This document shows positions 1-6,021 of a stretch of 15,771 nt of DNA, piece after piece. The translations under genes were made by a program, and so were the position numbers. A model generated the notes under the pieces. It worked only from the letters and a program-made list of their open reading frames with translations, was not told where the DNA came from and made no database searches. Position 1 is the stretch's first letter; every line of letters starts with the position of its first letter. Source of the DNA: Selenomonadaceae bacterium UBA3796 (GTDB lineage: Bacteria > Bacillota > Negativicutes > Selenomonadales > Selenomonadaceae); the NCBI GenBank assembly GCA_002369175.1, contig DFES01000070.1, positions 1,046 through 16,816 of the forward strand. Direction: 5' to 3'.

Positions 1-300
1 CAAATCGAGACGATGGCGCAGGTTATTGCCGTATTGGCAGAAGGTATAGGCATACCGGTGGACAAGCAGCACGTATTGACCCACGGCGAGGCCGCCAATA
101 ACGAAGACGGCCTGCAACTTCATCAACCCTATCCCTGGTGGAATGACAGCTATGGTGACAAGGATACCAGAGGTGATCTGGAATACCTTGGAACGAAGGA
201 AAGCCCTGCTTATGCGCCCACAGATCCCCAAAAGCAGTCGCAGAGAGGCGGCTCGGTGTTGAGGCGCCTTGCTCAAACCTATCAGAAAACAGGGAAATGA
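1..300 (+). CDS. C-terminal part of a PGRP/amidase_2-type N-acetylmuramoyl-L-alanine amidase (5' end outside window)
   Basis: The reading frame is open from base 1 (starting Gln-Ile-Glu-Thr) to a TGA at 298-300, so the start lies upstream of the window. The visible ~99 residues resemble the end of a peptidoglycan-recognition/amidase_2 domain: an amphipathic helix (AQVIAVLAEGIGIP), a His-containing turn VLTHGEAANNEDG, a WWNDSYGDKDTRGDLEYLG segment and a short basic tail. In this family the zinc-bound domain cleaves the bond between MurNAc and L-Ala of peptidoglycan; the His of THGEAA and the Asp of DLEYLG sit where metal ligands are expected, which is my inference. Such proteins are common as phage endolysins and as bacterial autolysins, and the missing N-terminus prevents a choice. 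The first candidate internal ATG (13) is probably not the true start because the frame and its similarity continue upstream. The 3' end looks natural rather than truncated. Confidence 0.75.
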   Translation, partial: QIETMAQVIAVLAEGIGIPVDKQHVLTHGEAANNEDGLQLHQPYPWWNDSYGDKDTRGDLEYLGTKESPAYAPTDPQKQSQRGGSVLRRLAQTYQKTGK

Positions 301-523
301 CATAGGTGACGGTGATTTCTGGGCGTTCTTTGATATGGGATTGGAGCAACTGCAATTCTTCGTCTATGGCGTTCATTCCGTCATCGGACAGCTCCAACTA
401 CTCATCTGCCGCAAGAGATGCTGCTGTCCATGTGCGGAGACGGGTTGAAGTCTGACCATGCGTAACCTGCCTTTCAACGAGGTGGGAACTATGCGTTCCC
501 GCCTGCCTTGTGCCCACAGGGTA
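300..523 (-). pseudogene. Possible minus-strand gene relic with one in-frame stop
   Basis: Read on the minus strand from 523 down to 300, the frame is interrupted only by a TAG at 400-398. Downstream of the stop it encodes an acidic, helical-looking stretch (LELSDDGMNAIDEELQLLQ, then SHIKERPEITVTYVISLF). Upstream of it the sequence is less protein-like. Beyond base 300 the frame runs antisense to the amidase gene and is not credible there. I do not recognise a family. It could equally be chance. Confidence 0.2.
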
Positions 524-626
524 TTATGATATTCGCTCTATTGAGCTGGGGAAACATCTTCTGCTTCGCTGAAACGCTGATTGTTCCATATATTCAGTTC
601 TTTCTATGCAGAGAGATGAGACTCTT
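301..626. other. Intergenic stretch without a convincing gene
   Basis: No + strand frame here has both a plausible start with ribosome binding site and a protein-like sequence. A 24-codon frame at 458-529 lacks a Shine-Dalgarno sequence. On the minus strand, bases 300-397 and, across a single TAG (398-400), bases 401-523 stay open. The 300-397 part reads as plausible protein (LSDDGMNAIDEELQLLQ), so this may be a decayed gene fragment next to the amidase gene. Together with the amidase it could mark the edge of a prophage remnant, but no integrase or attachment site is visible. Confidence 0.4.
480..504 (+). other. 10-bp hairpin in the intergenic region
   Basis: AGGTGGGAAC (480-489) pairs with GTTCCCGCCT (495-504) over ten positions, one of them a G-U wobble, around the 5-base loop TATGC. 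No T-run follows, so it is not a standard intrinsic terminator for + strand transcription. It could be an RNA structure, a weak terminator of the upstream gene, or part of a dispersed repeat. Confidence 0.4.
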
Positions 627-655
627 TTGCATGGAATATTAATCCAATTCATAAT
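627..655 (+). promoter_or_regulatory. Candidate sigma-A promoter for the nitroreductase gene
   Basis: TTGCAT (627-632), a 17-base spacer and CATAAT (650-655) fit a vegetative promoter, set in a visibly A+T-rich stretch. Transcription would start near 662 and leave a leader of about 120 nt before the start codon at 781. An imperfect inverted repeat, ATGGAAT (631-637) against AATTCAT (646-652), overlaps the spacer and the -10 box and could be an operator. No matching regulator is encoded nearby that I can assign. Confidence 0.5.
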
Positions 656-780
656 TTTCTATTATCATTTCATAAAAGGGAAGCAATCTCAACCAAAAAT
701 AAACTCGGCTATGGGCAGGAATTATCCTCGGGCGTGGCGAAGACCACTTATGGATTGAATCGCCTATGGGAGGGATTATC

Positions 781-1296
781 ATGGATTTTATGGAACTTGT
801 AAAGAAACGTTATTCCTGCAAGAAGTTCCAGCCGGACAAGGCTGTGGAAAAGGACAAGCTGGAGAAGATCTTGACGGCGGGACAGGTGGCGCCCACTGCC
901 AAAAACAGTCAGCCGCAGCATATTTACGTCATGCAGTCCGAGAAAGCACTGCAGATCGTGGACAGTCTGACACCCTGTCGCTATGGTGCGCCTTTGGTGA
1001 TGGTGGTGACCTATGACAGCAGGCAGGAATTCGTCTATCCCGGAGAAAAGTATACTTCCGGGGCGGAGGATGCCAGTATCGTTGCCACACATATGATGTT
1101 GATGGCTGCAGCGGAAGGCGTAGATAGTTGCTGGCTGAACTTCTTCGATCCGGACAAAGCGGCAGAGGCATTGGATTTGCCGGAGAACGAAAGGGTTGTG
1201 TTGTTGATGGATTTCGGCTACGCCGCTGAGGGTACCCGTCCAACGCCGACCCACGAAAAGACCAAGCCGATGGAGGAGCTTGTCTCCTACCGTTGA
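781..1296 (+). CDS. Nitroreductase-family FMN-dependent oxidoreductase
   Basis: The 171-residue product matches the short nitroreductase fold that binds FMN and moves electrons from NAD(P)H to nitroaromatics, quinones or similar acceptors in the cytoplasm; the true substrate cannot be told from sequence. Seen: an N-terminal flavin-phosphate region (residues ~7-16, KKRYSCKKFQ, a lysine variant of the usual RRSxRxF), APTAKNSQPQ at ~37-46, the central helix EDASIVATHMMLMAAAEG, and a C-terminal GYAAEGTRP. Length is at the short end of the family. An in-frame ATG at 766 is available, but GGGAGGG (768-774) sits 6 bases before the ATG at 781 and itself overlaps the upstream codon, so 781 is chosen. 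The gene stands alone, with its own candidate promoter upstream and a strong hairpin just downstream; it is not part of the following array. Confidence 0.88.
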   Translation: MDFMELVKKRYSCKKFQPDKAVEKDKLEKILTAGQVAPTAKNSQPQHIYVMQSEKALQIVDSLTPCRYGAPLVMVVTYDSRQEFVYPGEKYTSGAEDASIVATHMMLMAAAEGVDSCWLNFFDPDKAAEALDLPENERVVLLMDFGYAAEGTRPTPTHEKTKPMEELVSYR

Positions 1297-1304
1297 ATCG
1301 CCAA

Positions 1305-1339
1305 AAGGGGCTGTTACATCACTGATGCAACAGCCCCTT
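1305..1339 (+). terminator. Strong hairpin ending the nitroreductase unit
   Basis: AAGGGGCTGTT (1305-1315) pairs perfectly with AACAGCCCCTT (1329-1339), and inside the loop CATC/GATG (1317-1320/1324-1327) extend the stem after one mismatch. It lies 8 bases after the stop codon. On the + strand only TTGAGCG follows, not a T-run; on the minus strand the stem is followed by TTTTGG. It is probably a transcription end or mRNA 3' stabiliser, possibly bidirectional. Confidence 0.65.
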
Positions 1340-1341
1340 GA

Positions 1342-1481
1342 GCGTTATGACAGTGCAAGCCTGTCGAAACGCCAAGCGGAGGATTTCGCCTATGGCGAAA
1401 TTTGAACAATTGCGTTATGACAGTACAAGCCTGTAGAAACGCTAATTTGAAGGTTTTGCCTGTGGCAAAACTTGAACAATT
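1342..1481 (+). repeat. Two tandem 70-bp direct repeats, each able to form two hairpins
   Basis: Copy 1 is 1342-1411 and copy 2 is 1412-1481; both begin GCGTTATGACAGT and end TTGAACAATT. By hand alignment they match at 58 of 70 positions without gaps. Each can fold into two stems. The first is GCGTT/AACGC closing ACAG/CTGT, with a 7-base loop containing CAAGC. The second is ATTTCGCC/GGCGAAAT around TAT in copy 1 and GTTTTGCC/GGCAAAAC around TGT in copy 2. Two of the differences are paired (A-T to G-C, and C-G to T-A), so the second stem is kept while its sequence changes. A third copy starts at 1482 (GCGTTATAA) and then diverges. Confidence 0.85.
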
Positions 1482-1491
1482 GCGTTATAAT
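1463..1491 (+). promoter_or_regulatory. Candidate promoter for the tlyA array, made from repeat sequence
   Basis: A perfect TATAAT lies at 1486-1491, inside the truncated third repeat copy; the two full copies have TTATGA at this place. The best -35 at 17 bases is TGGCAA (1463-1468), a weak 3-of-6 match inside the second repeat's hairpin arm. Transcription would start near 1498, giving a leader of about 68 nt before tlyA. No better promoter was seen between the nitroreductase hairpin and tlyA. Confidence 0.45.
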
Positions 1492-1513
1492 AATCGTGTT
1501 GAAAATTGGTGTG

Positions 1514-1554
1514 CGCCCTGGCGTGGAGAGTGCGGCACGCTAGGGCGGCTTTTT
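1514..1554 (+). terminator. Terminator-like hairpin in the tlyA leader (possible attenuator)
   Basis: CGCCCTGGCGTG (1514-1525) pairs with CACGCTAGGGCG (1536-1547) over 12 positions with one G-U wobble, around a 10-base loop, and is followed by GCTTTTT (T-run 1550-1554). This is an intrinsic-terminator layout between the candidate TATAAT and the tlyA start. The tlyA ribosome binding site GGGAG begins straight after the T-run. It may terminate stray upstream transcripts or attenuate tlyA expression. Confidence 0.55.
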
Positions 1555-1565
1555 GGGAGTGGGTC

Positions 1566-2375
1566 ATGGCAAAGAAGAGATTGGATGTGCTTCTGGTGGA
1601 GCGCGGGCTTGTGACGAGCCGTGAGCGGGCGAAGCGCATCGTTATGGCAGGACAGGTGCTTGTGGACGGACAAAAAATCGACAAGGCAGGAACCGTGGTG
1701 AAGGAGGAAGCGGAGCTGCGCTTGTTGGGGGAGGATATTCCCTATGTGAGCCGGGGCGGGCTGAAACTGGCAAAGGCCATGGCGAAATTCGGCGTGGAGC
1801 TTCAGGGGAAAGTAGCAGCGGATATCGGTGCATCTACGGGAGGATTCACGGACTGCATGCTTCAGAACGGCGCAGTGAAGGTCTATGCCATTGATGTGGG
1901 CTATGGGCAGCTTGCCTGGAAGCTTCGCACGGATGAACGCGTTGTGAATATGGAGCGGACAAACATCCGCCATGTAACGCCGGATATGCTGGAGGATTCC
2001 CTGGATTTCGTTTCGATCGATGTAGCCTTTATTTCGCTCATCAAAGTGCTGCCTGCGGTAAAAGCCCTTTTGAAGCCATCGGGAGAAATTGTGGCTCTCA
2101 TTAAGCCCCAATTTGAAGCAGGTCGGGAAAAAGTCGGGAAGAAGGGCGTGGTAAAGGAGCCTTCTGTCCATGAAGAGGTCATCCAAAAGGTCATTGGATT
2201 CTGCCGACAGGAGAGCCTTGTTCCTAGGAACCTCACGTATTCGCCGGTAAAGGGGCCGGAAGGGAACATTGAGTATCTGCTCCGCCTATCCTTGGATGAA
2301 AGCACTTTGGACGGTGTGCCGGAGGAATGGATTTCAAGTGTGGTACGGGCGGCGCATGAAGAATTGGACGTATAG
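1566..2375 (+). CDS. tlyA: TlyA-type 16S/23S rRNA (cytidine-2'-O)-methyltransferase
   Basis: The 269-residue product has the two TlyA parts: an N-terminal S4 RNA-binding domain (about 1-65, KKRLDVLLVERGLVTSRERA) and an FtsJ/RrmJ-type methyltransferase domain. The SAM loop is DIGASTGGFTDC (86-97). The 2'-O-methyltransferase tetrad is visible as K67 (SRGGLKL), D152 (SIDVAF), K180 (LIKPQFE) and E236 (GNIEYL). TlyA methylates cytidine 2'-OH groups in rRNA with SAM; bacteria vary in whether both subunits or only 23S are modified, and sequence alone does not settle that here. The frame opens earlier with TTG at 1506, but that would run through the terminator-like hairpin; ATG 1566 has GGGAG about 6 bases upstream and the usual MAKKRLD start. 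It is followed by nadK after 21 bases, as in many Bacillota. Confidence 0.93.
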   Translation: MAKKRLDVLLVERGLVTSRERAKRIVMAGQVLVDGQKIDKAGTVVKEEAELRLLGEDIPYVSRGGLKLAKAMAKFGVELQGKVAADIGASTGGFTDCMLQNGAVKVYAIDVGYGQLAWKLRTDERVVNMERTNIRHVTPDMLEDSLDFVSIDVAFISLIKVLPAVKALLKPSGEIVALIKPQFEAGREKVGKKGVVKEPSVHEEVIQKVIGFCRQESLVPRNLTYSPVKGPEGNIEYLLRLSLDESTLDGVPEEWISSVVRAAHEELDV

Positions 2376-2396
2376 GTATTTATCATGGGAGGTATT

Positions 2397-3254
2397 ATGG
2401 AACGCATTGCTGTTTTCCCAAATGTGAACAAGAAAAGATCCGGTGAAATGCTGAATCGGTTGCTGGATTTTTTTGCGGATAAGGCGGTAGAGCTTGTACT
2501 CCCCAAGGATGAAGCCATTTTCTTTGGCTGCGAGGAGCATGGCAGGGAGGATATTGAGAATCTTCCCTTTGATATGGCGCTCAGCATTGGCGGAGACGGG
2601 ACGCTTCTCGGAGTTTGCCGCCGTTTTGGCGCCCGGAATGTTCCCGTCTGCGGCATCGATATCGGTACACTTGGCTTCATGGCAGATATTGAGCCGGAAG
2701 AGCTGGAGAAAAAAATGGCCAAGATCTTGGCGGGAACCTACCGGATTGAGGAGCGGCTCCTCCTTTCCGGTTACGTGAAGAGCGAGGATGGCGAAGAGCG
2801 GTTCCTCGGACATGCCATCAATGACGTGGTTATCACCAAGGGCGGGGTGGCACGCATGCTGCACCTTGGCTTGAGCATAAATGATACGCGCCTCATGGAT
2901 TACAAGGCTGACGGCATCATTGTCTCATCCCCCACAGGTTCTACGGCCTATTCTCTTTCCGCCGGCGGCCCCATCATGCATCCTACGGTGCAGGCACTTC
3001 TGGTGACGCCGATTTGCGCACATACTCTCACGATGCGTCCCCTCGTGGTCAATGAAAACGATCTGATTCGTATCCATATCGCGGCAGTACATCAGGATAT
3101 TCTGGTGACCTTTGACGGACAGGAGAGTTTCCGCTTGCTGCCCGGTGATGATGTCATTGTGAAAAAGTTGCCGGTGACGGCTAAGATTGTGAAGTTTGAG
3201 GATAAGGACTACTACAAAATCCTGCGGACGAAACTGTGGGAGAATAGTCGGTGA
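2397..3254 (+). CDS. nadK: NAD kinase (ATP/polyphosphate-dependent)
   Basis: NAD kinase phosphorylates the 2' hydroxyl of the NAD adenosine ribose and is the only route to NADP. The 285-residue product has the family signatures: the diphosphate-binding GGDGT motif (65-69, in LSIGGDGTLLG), GIDIGTLGFMAD soon after, the NAD-site NDVVI segment, and the glycine-rich DGIIVSSPTGSTAYSLSAGGP region (about 172-192), followed by H-T-L-T-M-R-P-L-V. Nothing essential appears missing, and length is normal. An upstream in-frame ATG at 2385 is part of the Shine-Dalgarno sequence itself (ATGGGAGG); GGGAGG at 2387-2392 is correctly spaced for ATG 2397, which gives the usual short lead into the first beta strand (MERIAVFPN). 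Its place between tlyA and argR is the conserved Bacillota order. Confidence 0.95.
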   Translation: MERIAVFPNVNKKRSGEMLNRLLDFFADKAVELVLPKDEAIFFGCEEHGREDIENLPFDMALSIGGDGTLLGVCRRFGARNVPVCGIDIGTLGFMADIEPEELEKKMAKILAGTYRIEERLLLSGYVKSEDGEERFLGHAINDVVITKGGVARMLHLGLSINDTRLMDYKADGIIVSSPTGSTAYSLSAGGPIMHPTVQALLVTPICAHTLTMRPLVVNENDLIRIHIAAVHQDILVTFDGQESFRLLPGDDVIVKKLPVTAKIVKFEDKDYYKILRTKLWENSR

Positions 3255-3267
3255 CGGAGATGAGCAC

Positions 3268-3720
3268 ATGAAGGCGATACGCCATGCGAAAATCAGGGAC
3301 ATCGTTGAGAATGAAGTCATAGAGACGCAGGAGGAGTTGACAGAAGCTCTTTGCAGACATGATATTGAAGTCACTCAGGCCACGGTTTCACGCGACATCA
3401 AGGAACTCATGCTCATCAAGGTACCCACAGGAGACGGTCGCTCCCGCTATGCTTCTCCCACGAACAAGAGTGTAGCTTTTTCTAAAAAGCGCATCCTGCG
3501 CATTTTTCGGGATTCGGTCATCGGAATGGATTTCAGCGAAAATATCGTTGTGGTGAAAACCTTTCCGGGAACGGCAAACGCTGTAGCGGCGGCTCTGGAT
3601 CATGCCGGGTGGCCCGAAGTCATCGGCACGGTGGCGGGGGATGATACCATCCTCGTGGTCGTGAAGCCCAAGGCGGCCGTGCCTGCAGTCCTCAGGAAGA
3701 TGGAAGAGCTTGACTTTTGA
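3268..3720 (+). CDS. argR: Arginine repressor ArgR/AhrC
   Basis: The 150-residue product matches ArgR in length and layout. The N-terminal winged-helix domain carries the recognition helix TQATVSRDIKEL (36-47); a short linker leads to the C-terminal oligomerisation and arginine-binding domain with GTVAGDDTILVVV (120-132), whose DD pair binds L-arginine in the family. ArgR hexamers repress arginine synthesis genes and often activate arginine catabolism. In many bacteria it also acts as an architectural partner at recombination sites. ATG 3268 is chosen over upstream in-frame starts because GGAG (3256-3259) is well placed and MKAIRHAKIRDIVE is the normal N-terminus. It starts 13 bases after nadK and is followed by recN, a link conserved in Bacillota although the roles seem unrelated. 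I saw no convincing ARG box in the window. Confidence 0.95.
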   Translation: MKAIRHAKIRDIVENEVIETQEELTEALCRHDIEVTQATVSRDIKELMLIKVPTGDGRSRYASPTNKSVAFSKKRILRIFRDSVIGMDFSENIVVVKTFPGTANAVAAALDHAGWPEVIGTVAGDDTILVVVKPKAAVPAVLRKMEELDF

Positions 3721-3747
3721 GAACGGAAGTTATAGGAGATTTTGCGG

Positions 3748-5463
3748 ATGCTGAAAACATTGACGGTTTGGAACTTTGCCCTGCTGGAGCATGTGCAGGT
3801 GGAATTCGGGACGGGGCTCAACATACTCACGGGTGAGACGGGAGCAGGAAAGTCCATACTCATAGATTCCCTGGGGGCGATTCTGGGACACAGGATTTCT
3901 GCAGACTCTATTCGTACCGGCTGTGAATGGCTTCGTGTGGAAGCCGTTTTCTCCCTGGAGCATCAGGCGATTCTCTCGGAGTTCCTGTCAGAGCATGCCA
4001 TTGACGCAGAGGATGGCTCGCTCATCATTGTCCGCCAGATTACAAGAGGTGGGAAAAGTTCCATTCTCGTGAATGGGTGTCATGTAACCTTGACGATGCT
4101 GAAGCAGATCGGTGCAATGCTTGTGGATGTCCACGGGCAGAATGAGAATCTTGCTCTGCTCAAGGAGTCCAACCAATATGCGCTTTTGGACAAGTCAGAT
4201 GAAAAGATTTCCGTGGCGTTGGAAGCGTATCGCTCCGCTTATGGAGAATGGAATGGGAAAAAGCAGGAACTGGCGCAGCGGGAAAAGGATTCCATGGAGT
4301 ACGCACAGCGTCTCGATATGCTGCAATGGCAGGACAAGGAGATAGAGGAAGCAAAACTCAGGGAACACGAGGATGAGGAACTTGAAGCGGAAATCCGCAG
4401 GCTCTCTCATGCGGAAAAAATCGCATCCTATGTGGAGGAAGCCCATCGCCTCCTGAACCAAAATTCCCGTGAAGGCATGGGAGTTTTGGCGGCGTTATCC
4501 CAAGTGAAAAAAAATTTGCAGGATATGGGAAGATTTGATCGTTCTTTGGAAAATGCCGCGAAGATCGTGGAAGATGCCTTTGTTTCCCTGCAGGAGGCCG
4601 CCTATGAGATACGGGACTATGGAGAGGGCATGGAGTTCCAGCCGCAAAAATTGGACAGCCTCCAATCGCGGATGGATGTCATCTACAAGCTCCGAAAAAA
4701 ATACGGTGCAACGGTGGCGGATGTGCTGGAGCATCAGCGAAAAATACAGAAGGAATTGGCGGAGATTGAAAACTACGATGACGCAATCGCAGAACTCAAG
4801 GAGGAGATCCGACAGGCGGAAAAAACGCTGGAACACCATGCGGACGCATTGACAACAGCCAGAAGGGACGGTGCGGAGAGACTCTCGAAAAGCCTGGAGG
4901 AACAGCTCAGGGAACTTGGGATGCCAAGAGCCAGACTCATAGTAGAACTTCGTCCGCTGGGTCGTTATGCGGCAAATGGCGCAGATGAACTCATCATGTC
5001 CTTTTCGGCAAATCCCGGAGAGGCGGCAAAACCTCTTGCAAAAGTGGCTTCCGGCGGTGAACTTTCCCGTATCGCGCTGGCAGTCAAGACCGTTTCGGCG
5101 GCACAGGACAGTACGGTTCCGAGCATGGTCTTCGATGAAATCGATACGGGAATCGGCGGGCGTACAGCTCAGATGGTGGCAGAGCGCATTGCCCTTGTAG
5201 CCCATTACAAGCAGGTGCTCTGTATTACGCACCTGCCGCAAATTGCCTGCATGGCGGATGTCCATCTTTACATAGCGAAAAGTTCCCGCGGGAACAAGAC
5301 ACAGACGAAGGTGAAAACCCTTACGGAAGCAGAGGAAATCAGCGAGATTGCACGCATGGCATCGGGAGGGGATGCAACGGCGGTGTCGCTGGACAATGCC
5401 CGGGAAATGCTTCTTCATGCCCGCATGAAAAAAGAAACACTGCGAAAAACAGGCAAGAAATAG
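3748..5463 (+). CDS. recN: DNA repair protein RecN (SMC-like ATPase)
   Basis: RecN is an SMC-like ATPase recruited early to DNA double-strand breaks, where it holds ends and sister DNA together for RecA-dependent repair. The 571-residue product has the Walker A motif GETGAGKS (29-36) in a RecF/SMC-type head, two long coiled-coil arms rich in Glu, Lys and Leu (about 150-350), the ABC signature SGGELSR (435-441), Walker B MVFDEIDTGIGG (D463/E464) and the downstream ITHLPQIACMAD switch. The C-terminus is basic. A TTG at 3742 is in frame, but AGGAG at 3734-3738 lies 9 bases before ATG 3748 and only 3 before the TTG, so 3748 is used. It begins 27 bases after argR. Downstream, the usual spore-former neighbours spoIVB and spo0A are absent. 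Confidence 0.95.
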   Translation: MLKTLTVWNFALLEHVQVEFGTGLNILTGETGAGKSILIDSLGAILGHRISADSIRTGCEWLRVEAVFSLEHQAILSEFLSEHAIDAEDGSLIIVRQITRGGKSSILVNGCHVTLTMLKQIGAMLVDVHGQNENLALLKESNQYALLDKSDEKISVALEAYRSAYGEWNGKKQELAQREKDSMEYAQRLDMLQWQDKEIEEAKLREHEDEELEAEIRRLSHAEKIASYVEEAHRLLNQNSREGMGVLAALSQVKKNLQDMGRFDRSLENAAKIVEDAFVSLQEAAYEIRDYGEGMEFQPQKLDSLQSRMDVIYKLRKKYGATVADVLEHQRKIQKELAEIENYDDAIAELKEEIRQAEKTLEHHADALTTARRDGAERLSKSLEEQLRELGMPRARLIVELRPLGRYAANGADELIMSFSANPGEAAKPLAKVASGGELSRIALAVKTVSAAQDSTVPSMVFDEIDTGIGGRTAQMVAERIALVAHYKQVLCITHLPQIACMADVHLYIAKSSRGNKTQTKVKTLTEAEEISEIARMASGGDATAVSLDNAREMLLHARMKKETLRKTGKK

Positions 5464-5464
5464 C

Positions 5465-5493
5465 TTTTCATGGAATTGGCTTTGTATTACAAT
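5465..5493 (+). promoter_or_regulatory. Candidate promoter between recN and the small-gene pair
   Basis: TTTTCA (5465-5470), a 17-base spacer and TACAAT (5488-5493) form a plausible sigma-A promoter starting straight after the recN stop codon. Start of transcription would be near 5500, with a leader of about 37 nt before the ATG at 5537. The 73-base gap is large for this array, which supports a new transcription start here. No terminator hairpin was seen after recN, so read-through from upstream is also likely. Confidence 0.5.
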
Positions 5494-5536
5494 AGGATGG
5501 TAAGTTCAGGAATTTTTAGAAAGAAAGGGCAAATAA

Positions 5537-5773
5537 ATGCCAATAGACTATGGGAAATACACTTTTCAAGCATTGGTAAAATCAATCAGGAACAACAAAA
5601 AGCAAATCGAGGAACATGAGAAGAAGATGGCAAATCCATCAAGGTATGTTTCAAACTGGAAAAGCCGAAATGAACATTACAAACAAGGAATCATTCGATA
5701 CTGGAAAAAGGAAATCAGGAATCTAAAAGGGCAAATAAGACTAGCGCAAGAAGAATTAGGCAGGAGGGATTGA
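5537..5773 (+). CDS. Small basic coiled-coil protein of unknown function
   Basis: I do not recognise this 78-residue protein. It is strongly basic (about 19 Lys/Arg against 9 Asp/Glu), has no cysteine, signal peptide or membrane segment, and looks like two helices (KSIRNNKKQIEEHEKKM and IIRYWKKEIRNLKGQIRLAQEEL) that could form a coiled-coil hairpin or bind nucleic acid. The start ATG 5537 has a modest AAAGGG about 8 bases upstream. Base composition is unlike its neighbours: lines 5581-5640 and 5641-5700 are about 38% and 33% G+C by hand count, against about 62% for 6241-6300 in the next core gene. That and its odd place inside a conserved gene array suggest horizontal origin, perhaps a phage-type small gene. 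It is followed by a second small gene after only 2 bases, with that gene's binding site lying inside this one. Confidence 0.65.
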   Translation: MPIDYGKYTFQALVKSIRNNKKQIEEHEKKMANPSRYVSNWKSRNEHYKQGIIRYWKKEIRNLKGQIRLAQEELGRRD

Positions 5774-5775
5774 CC

Positions 5776-5976
5776 ATGAAATTTTCTAGCGATGTGACAA
5801 AAGAAAACATTGAAAACATGATGGATGTAATATTGCATGATTTGCGGGAATACAGTAATGACGCTAAAAAGCAGTACGAAAAGGATAATACTAATGAGTT
5901 TCAGCACAGCATGGCAACAGCTTTCCAACTTGCGGCAGATATGATAGAAAATAGGCTAGGTACACTTGGAGAATAA
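5776..5976 (+). CDS. Small acidic helical protein of unknown function
   Basis: The 66-residue product is not one I recognise. It is acidic (about 13 Asp/Glu against 7 Lys/Arg) and looks all-helical, with NIENMMDVILHDLREY and FQHSMATAFQLAADMIENRL as likely helices; no membrane segment or signal is visible. A TTG at 5770 is in frame but overlaps the preceding gene's stop; ATG 5776 has a strong AGGAGGG (5762-5768) 7 bases upstream and is preferred. The tight spacing means translation is probably coupled to the basic protein before it, so the two may act together. The DNA is A+T-rich like that gene (about 37% G+C at 5821-5880). A toxin-antitoxin or other small two-protein role is possible from size, order and opposite charge only; no family motif supports it. 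Confidence 0.65.
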   Translation: MKFSSDVTKENIENMMDVILHDLREYSNDAKKQYEKDNTNEFQHSMATAFQLAADMIENRLGTLGE

Positions 5977-6021
5977 GGAGTTTTAAGTGGAATCATGATA
6001 TGATGTATGGAGGTTTTGGCG

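Noticed and set aside
458..529. 24-codon + strand frame in the intergenic region
   Set aside because: No Shine-Dalgarno sequence, it overlaps the 480-504 hairpin, and the peptide is not protein-like.
631..652. ArgR operator (ARG box) over the nitroreductase promoter
   Set aside because: The half-sites ATGGAAT and AATTCAT match an ARG box only loosely and there is no arginine-related gene beside it.
760..769. TCGCCTATGG as a full extra copy of the repeat hairpin
   Set aside because: Only ten bases match copy 1 and the flanks do not form the stem; kept only as a remark on the leader.
1342..1490. Tandem repeats considered as a CRISPR array
   Set aside because: The 70-bp units abut directly without unique spacers, repeat units are too long and vary inside, and no cas gene is present.
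5999..6004. TATGAT as a promoter for the Nudix gene
   Set aside because: No acceptable -35 box lies 16-18 bases upstream, and it is too close to the start codon for a clear leader.
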